Of a stretch of DNA of 16,701 nucleotides, positions 14,581-16,701 are shown in pieces (positions within the stretch are counted from its first letter, which is position 1; each line of letters starts with the position of its first letter). Below the pieces are notes generated by a model that worked only from the letters and a program-made list of their open reading frames with translations, was not told the DNA's origin and did no database searches. The stretch is taken from assembly GCA_031398745.1 (NCBI GenBank), contig JANNNX010000038.1:1-16701 (forward strand), written 5' to 3'. A program made the translations under genes and the position numbers. Origin of the DNA: JANNNX01 sp031398745. GTDB taxonomy: Bacteria; Actinomycetota; Acidimicrobiia; Acidimicrobiales; CADCSY01.

Positions 14581-14605
14581 TGGCGGTGCTTTTCGCGACG
14601 CGGAA
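14559..14605. repeat. Nested palindrome, copy 1 (between ssrA and the GNAT gene)
   Basis: Perfect 14-nt outer arms TTCCGCGTCGCGAA (14559-14572) and TTCGCGACGCGGAA (14592-14605) enclose an inner hairpin GCACCG-TGG-CGGTGC. The whole element recurs at 15189-15235 with four differences out of 47, three of them in the inner loop. It begins 27 nt after the tmRNA 3' end. Confidence 0.9.
14575..14593 (+). terminator. Intrinsic terminator of ssrA
   Basis: Inner hairpin GCACCG-TGG-CGGTGC followed at once by TTTT, 42 nt after the tmRNA end. Part of the nested palindrome. Confidence 0.6.
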
Positions 14606-14621
14606 GCGTCAAGCTCGTCGT

Positions 14622-15170
14622 GTGCCGCTTCCCACGACGATCCGCACGGAGCGCCTCGAGCTCCACCGATGGGCGCCAGAGCACCTCGACGACGTCCTCT
14701 CGGCGATCGCGCAGAGCTGGACCGAACTCCATCCCTGGATGCCGTGGGCCGACGAGGTGCCGACCGCCGACGCCCAGCTCGACGTCCTCCGTGCGGGCAG
14801 GGCGCTGTTCGACGCCGAGGAGACCTTCGAGTACTTCCTGTTCGAGACCGCCACCGCCGAACTGGTGGGTGCCGTCGGCGTTGTCCGTCGCGGCCCCGAC
14901 CACGCGGAGATCGGCTACTGGGTGCGCAGCGATCGCCACCGGCGGGGCTACGCCACCGAGGCAACCCGCGCCCTCACCCGCGCCGGGTTCGACCACCTCC
15001 ACGAGGTGATCTCCATGGAGATCCACATGGACCAGGCCAACCTCGCCAGCGCGGCAGTGGCCAGGAAGGCCGGGTACGTGCTCATCGGCGACGAGCAGCG
15101 CGTGCAGCTCGCACCTGGGCAGACCGGTGTCGGCTGGATCTGGCGTGCCACCCGCGACGGCTGGACCTGA
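14622..15170 (+). CDS. GNAT-family N-acetyltransferase, RimJ/RimL type
   Basis: Predicted acetyl-CoA-dependent N-acetyltransferase of 182 residues; the target (protein N-terminus, antibiotic or small amine) cannot be told. The N-terminus IRTERLELHRWAPEHLDDV is typical of the RimJ/RimL group. Motif A, the acetyl-CoA site, is EIGYWVRSDRHRRGYATEATRAL (about 96-118) with RHRRGYA as the phosphate loop. The late NLASAAVARKAGYVLIGDE is motif B. I chose GTG at 14622 because upstream codons lie in the tmRNA and palindrome. No good ribosome binding site is visible. The gene is enclosed by the two palindromes (14559-14605 and 15189-15235), which suggests it may have been acquired or is insulated as a unit. 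Confidence 0.88.
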   Translation: MPLPTTIRTERLELHRWAPEHLDDVLSAIAQSWTELHPWMPWADEVPTADAQLDVLRAGRALFDAEETFEYFLFETATAELVGAVGVVRRGPDHAEIGYWVRSDRHRRGYATEATRALTRAGFDHLHEVISMEIHMDQANLASAAVARKAGYVLIGDEQRVQLAPGQTGVGWIWRATRDGWT

Positions 15171-15185
15171 CGGACGCCGCACACC

Positions 15186-15238
15186 CTCTTCCGCGTCGCG
15201 AAAGGCACCGCCACGGTGCTTTTCGCGACGCGGAAGAG
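15186..15238. repeat. Nested palindrome, copy 2 (between convergent GNAT and nhaA genes)
   Basis: Core 15189-15235 with the same 14-nt arms as copy 1, here extended by CTC/GAG to a perfect 17-bp outer stem. The inner hairpin is GCACCG-CCA-CGGTGC; its loop CCA is the reverse complement of the TGG loop of copy 1. It sits 15 nt after the GNAT stop and 5 nt before the nhaA stop, as expected for a bidirectional terminator. Confidence 0.9.
15205..15223 (+). terminator. Terminator of the GNAT gene, probably bidirectional
   Basis: GCACCG-CCA-CGGTGC followed by TTTT on the + strand. On the - strand the same hairpin is followed by CTTT, so it may also end nhaA transcripts. Confidence 0.6.
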
Positions 15239-15243
15239 TGGGA

Positions 15244-16518
15244 TCAGCTACGGCGGTTCGCTCTCGCGGTGAGGGGTCGGCTGGTGGGCCGGGCCAGGAG
15301 TACGGCCGAGCCCAGTACCGCGGCTGCCAGCGACGCCACCAAGACGGCGAGGGTCGCCTGCTCGGACTCCGCGGCCGAGAAGGCCAGCCCGGCGACGAAC
15401 AGCGACACCGTGAAGCCGATGCCGGCCAGGAGACCCGCCCCGGTGATCTCCAGCCACCCGGTCGCCGCCGGCAGCCGGGTCCACCCGAGGCGGACCACGA
15501 GGGCCGCCGCGGCCACGATGCCCAGCGGCTTGCCGATCACCAGTCCGGCGACGATCCCGATCGTGAGCGGGCTGGTGAGGTCGATGCCACCGCCGACATC
15601 GACACCCGCGTTGGCCAGGGCGAACACCGGCAACACCACGAACGCCGTCCAGGGGTGAAGCAGGTGTTCGAGCCGGGCCAACGGCGAGGCCTGGTCGGTG
15701 GCCTGGTCGGTGGCCTGGTCGGTGGCCCGGTCGGTGGCCCGGTCGCGGGCACGGGCGGGGGTGAGCAGCCCGAGAGCGACCCCGGCGAGCGTCGGGTGCA
15801 CCCCCGAGCGGAGGAGGGCTACCCACACGAGCGCGGCGAGCACGACGTAGGGAGCGAATCGCTCCACGCCTCCGATCCGCAGCAGCACCACCAGCCCCAG
15901 GCCCCCCACCCCCGCCGCCAGCCAGCCGAGGGCGATGCCCTCGCTGTACACGAGGGCGATGACCACGATGGCCCCGATGTCATCCACGATGGCCAGGCTG
16001 AGCAGGAAGGCCTTCAGTGGCGCGGGTGTCCTGCGGCCGACCAGGGTCAGCACCCCGACCGCGAAGGCGATGTCGGTCGCCATCGGCACGCCCCAGCCTC
16101 CAGCCGTCGACTGGCCGGCGTTGACGGCCACGAAGATCACTGCCGGCAACACCATCCCGCCCGCCGCGCACACCAAGGGCAACAGCGCGGCCCGGGGCGT
16201 CCGCAGATCGCCGAGCACCAGCTCACGCTTGATCTCCAGGCCGGCGACGAAGAAGAACACCGCCATCGCCAGGTCATTCACCCAATGGCGAAGATCGTCC
16301 CGTAGCTCGAAGGACCCGACCGCGATCGACAGCTCGGTCCCCCACAAGGTCCGGGCCGCCTCCGACCACGGCGAGTTGGCCCACACGAGGGCGACGAGGG
16401 CGGCGATGCCGAGGACCACGCCACCGGCGGCCTCGGTGCGGAGGAACTCGCCCAGCGGCTCGGTGATCGCCCGACTCACGGGCCGAGACCGGGTTCGACG
16501 ACGAACGACGAGCGGCAT
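15244..16518 (-). CDS. nhaA: Na+/H+ antiporter NhaA
   Basis: Electrogenic membrane antiporter that expels Na+ (or Li+) in exchange for H+, giving salt and alkaline-pH tolerance. The 424-residue product shows the family landmarks: FFFVAGLEIKREL (88-100), ATDIAFAVGVL with Asp149, the ion-binding pair Asp179-Asp180 in IVDDIGAI, ARLEHLLHPW (281-290), FALANAGV, and Lys330 in IGKPLGI (Lys300 of E. coli). Eleven to twelve hydrophobic segments are visible. An imperfect tetrapeptide repeat (ATDR/ATDQ, residues about 261-277) fills the cytoplasmic loop before HLLHPW, the VIII-IX loop linked to pH response in E. coli NhaA. The start is ATG at 16518 with AAGGA 9 nt upstream. Confidence 0.95.
   Translation of the reverse strand: MPLVVRRRTRSRPVSRAITEPLGEFLRTEAAGGVVLGIAALVALVWANSPWSEAARTLWGTELSIAVGSFELRDDLRHWVNDLAMAVFFFVAGLEIKRELVLGDLRTPRAALLPLVCAAGGMVLPAVIFVAVNAGQSTAGGWGVPMATDIAFAVGVLTLVGRRTPAPLKAFLLSLAIVDDIGAIVVIALVYSEGIALGWLAAGVGGLGLVVLLRIGGVERFAPYVVLAALVWVALLRSGVHPTLAGVALGLLTPARARDRATDRATDQATDQATDQASPLARLEHLLHPWTAFVVLPVFALANAGVDVGGGIDLTSPLTIGIVAGLVIGKPLGIVAAAALVVRLGWTRLPAATGWLEITGAGLLAGIGFTVSLFVAGLAFSAAESEQATLAVLVASLAAAVLGSAVLLARPTSRPLTARANRRS
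15685..15744 (-). repeat. 12-bp in-frame tandem repeat inside nhaA
   Basis: Two units GGTGGCCTGGTC (15697-15720), two units GGTGGCCCGGTC (15721-15744) and one diverged unit before them (15685-15696, 10 of 12 matching), read on the + strand. Each encodes Asp-Gln/Arg-Ala-Thr in the antiporter, so copy-number change would keep the frame. Confidence 0.9.
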
Positions 16519-16527
16519 GTGGGTCGG

Positions 16528-16532
16528 TCCTT
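16528..16532 (-). promoter_or_regulatory. Ribosome binding site of nhaA
   Basis: AAGGA on the - strand, 9 nt before the ATG at 16518; it supports that start. Confidence 0.6.
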
Positions 16533-16583
16533 GGGGGTCGGCAAGATCGCGCCGACCAGGCTTCCCGGCTCACCTGCCCCGGC

Positions 16584-16612
16584 ACGCTAACCGCGGCCGC
16601 GCGACAGGTCAG
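16584..16612 (-). promoter_or_regulatory. Candidate nhaA promoter
   Basis: On the - strand CTGACC (16612-16607) and TAGCGT (16589-16584) are separated by exactly 17 nt, close to the usual -35/-10 pattern. Transcription would start near 16577, giving a leader of about 60 nt that contains the ribosome binding site. Confidence 0.45.
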
Positions 16613-16622
16613 GTCCGGCGAC

Positions 16623-16634
16623 CCCTCTTCCGCG
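16623..16634. repeat. 12-nt fragment of the nested palindrome at the contig edge
   Basis: CCCTCTTCCGCG is identical to 15184-15195, the left flank and start of the outer arm of copy 2. The sequence then turns into G and C runs, with a remnant ACGGAA that could be the other arm. It may be a third copy, collapsed or unreadable. Confidence 0.4.
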
Positions 16635-16701
16635 GGGGGGGACGGAACCCCCCCCCGGCGATGGGGGGGACGCCACCGGGGGGGGGGGGGGGGGGTGGGG
16701 G
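16635..16701. other. Low-complexity G/C contig end
   Basis: Runs of G and C, ending in nearly pure G. Treated as sequencing or assembly noise. No gene is visible between the nhaA start and this end. Confidence 0.6.

Noticed and set aside
14427..14621. An N-terminal extension of the acetyltransferase in the same frame
   Set aside because: The extension would be encoded by the tmRNA 3' half and the terminator palindrome; family similarity begins just after GTG 14622.
15685..15744. A CRISPR-like direct repeat array
   Set aside because: The units are 12 bp, adjacent without spacers, and in frame within nhaA.

Overview
The window is a very GC-rich stretch whose gene content points to an actinobacterium. 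It carries a mec-cysO-cysM cysteine-synthesis set, an rph-rdgB tail arranged as in mycobacteria, many GTG starts, GTGA/ATGA stop-start overlaps and candidate leaderless promoters. An uncultured Acidimicrobiia-like lineage is a reasonable guess, but nothing in the sequence proves it. Both ends (about 1-80 and 16635-16701) dissolve into C/G homopolymers, so this looks like a complete contig with poor-quality ends.

Region 1 (81-7996, + strand) looks like one catabolic/transport operon. The first three genes fit the hydroquinone branch of aromatic degradation: a small cupin-type subunit of hydroquinone 1,2-dioxygenase, an aldehyde dehydrogenase (predicted 4-hydroxymuconic semialdehyde dehydrogenase) and maleylacetate reductase. 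They are followed by a complete branched-chain-amino-acid-type ABC importer: a Tat lipoprotein binding protein, two ATPases and two permeases. The large dioxygenase subunit is not in the window. The importer probably takes up an aromatic compound that the enzymes convert to 3-oxoadipate.

Region 2 (7926-12412, - strand) is an operon read mec, cysO, cysM, a four-helix membrane protein, an MBL-fold hydrolase, rph, rdgB. The order resembles M. tuberculosis Rv1334-Rv1341, but murI is absent and a non-rhomboid membrane protein sits in the rhomboid position. The MBL gene is frameshifted at a (GACC)3 tandem repeat; two units would restore it exactly. CysO ends in Gly-Gly-Ala, so the adjacent Mec JAMM peptidase may have to trim it.

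Region 3 (12467-14532, + strand) is the trans-translation locus: smpB, a heme-oxygenase-like iron enzyme gene, and ssrA (tmRNA) encoding the tag AGKNNTNADDNVALAA. smpB and mec diverge from a 54-nt gap holding two -10-like boxes, each 8 nt from a start codon, which suggests two leaderless mRNAs.

Region 4 (14533-16701) has a GNAT acetyltransferase gene bracketed by two nearly identical 47-nt nested palindromes, then a - strand nhaA Na+/H+ antiporter gene. nhaA has a 12-bp tandem repeat in its regulatory cytoplasmic loop. A 12-nt piece of the palindrome recurs where the contig degenerates, hinting that a third copy broke the assembly.
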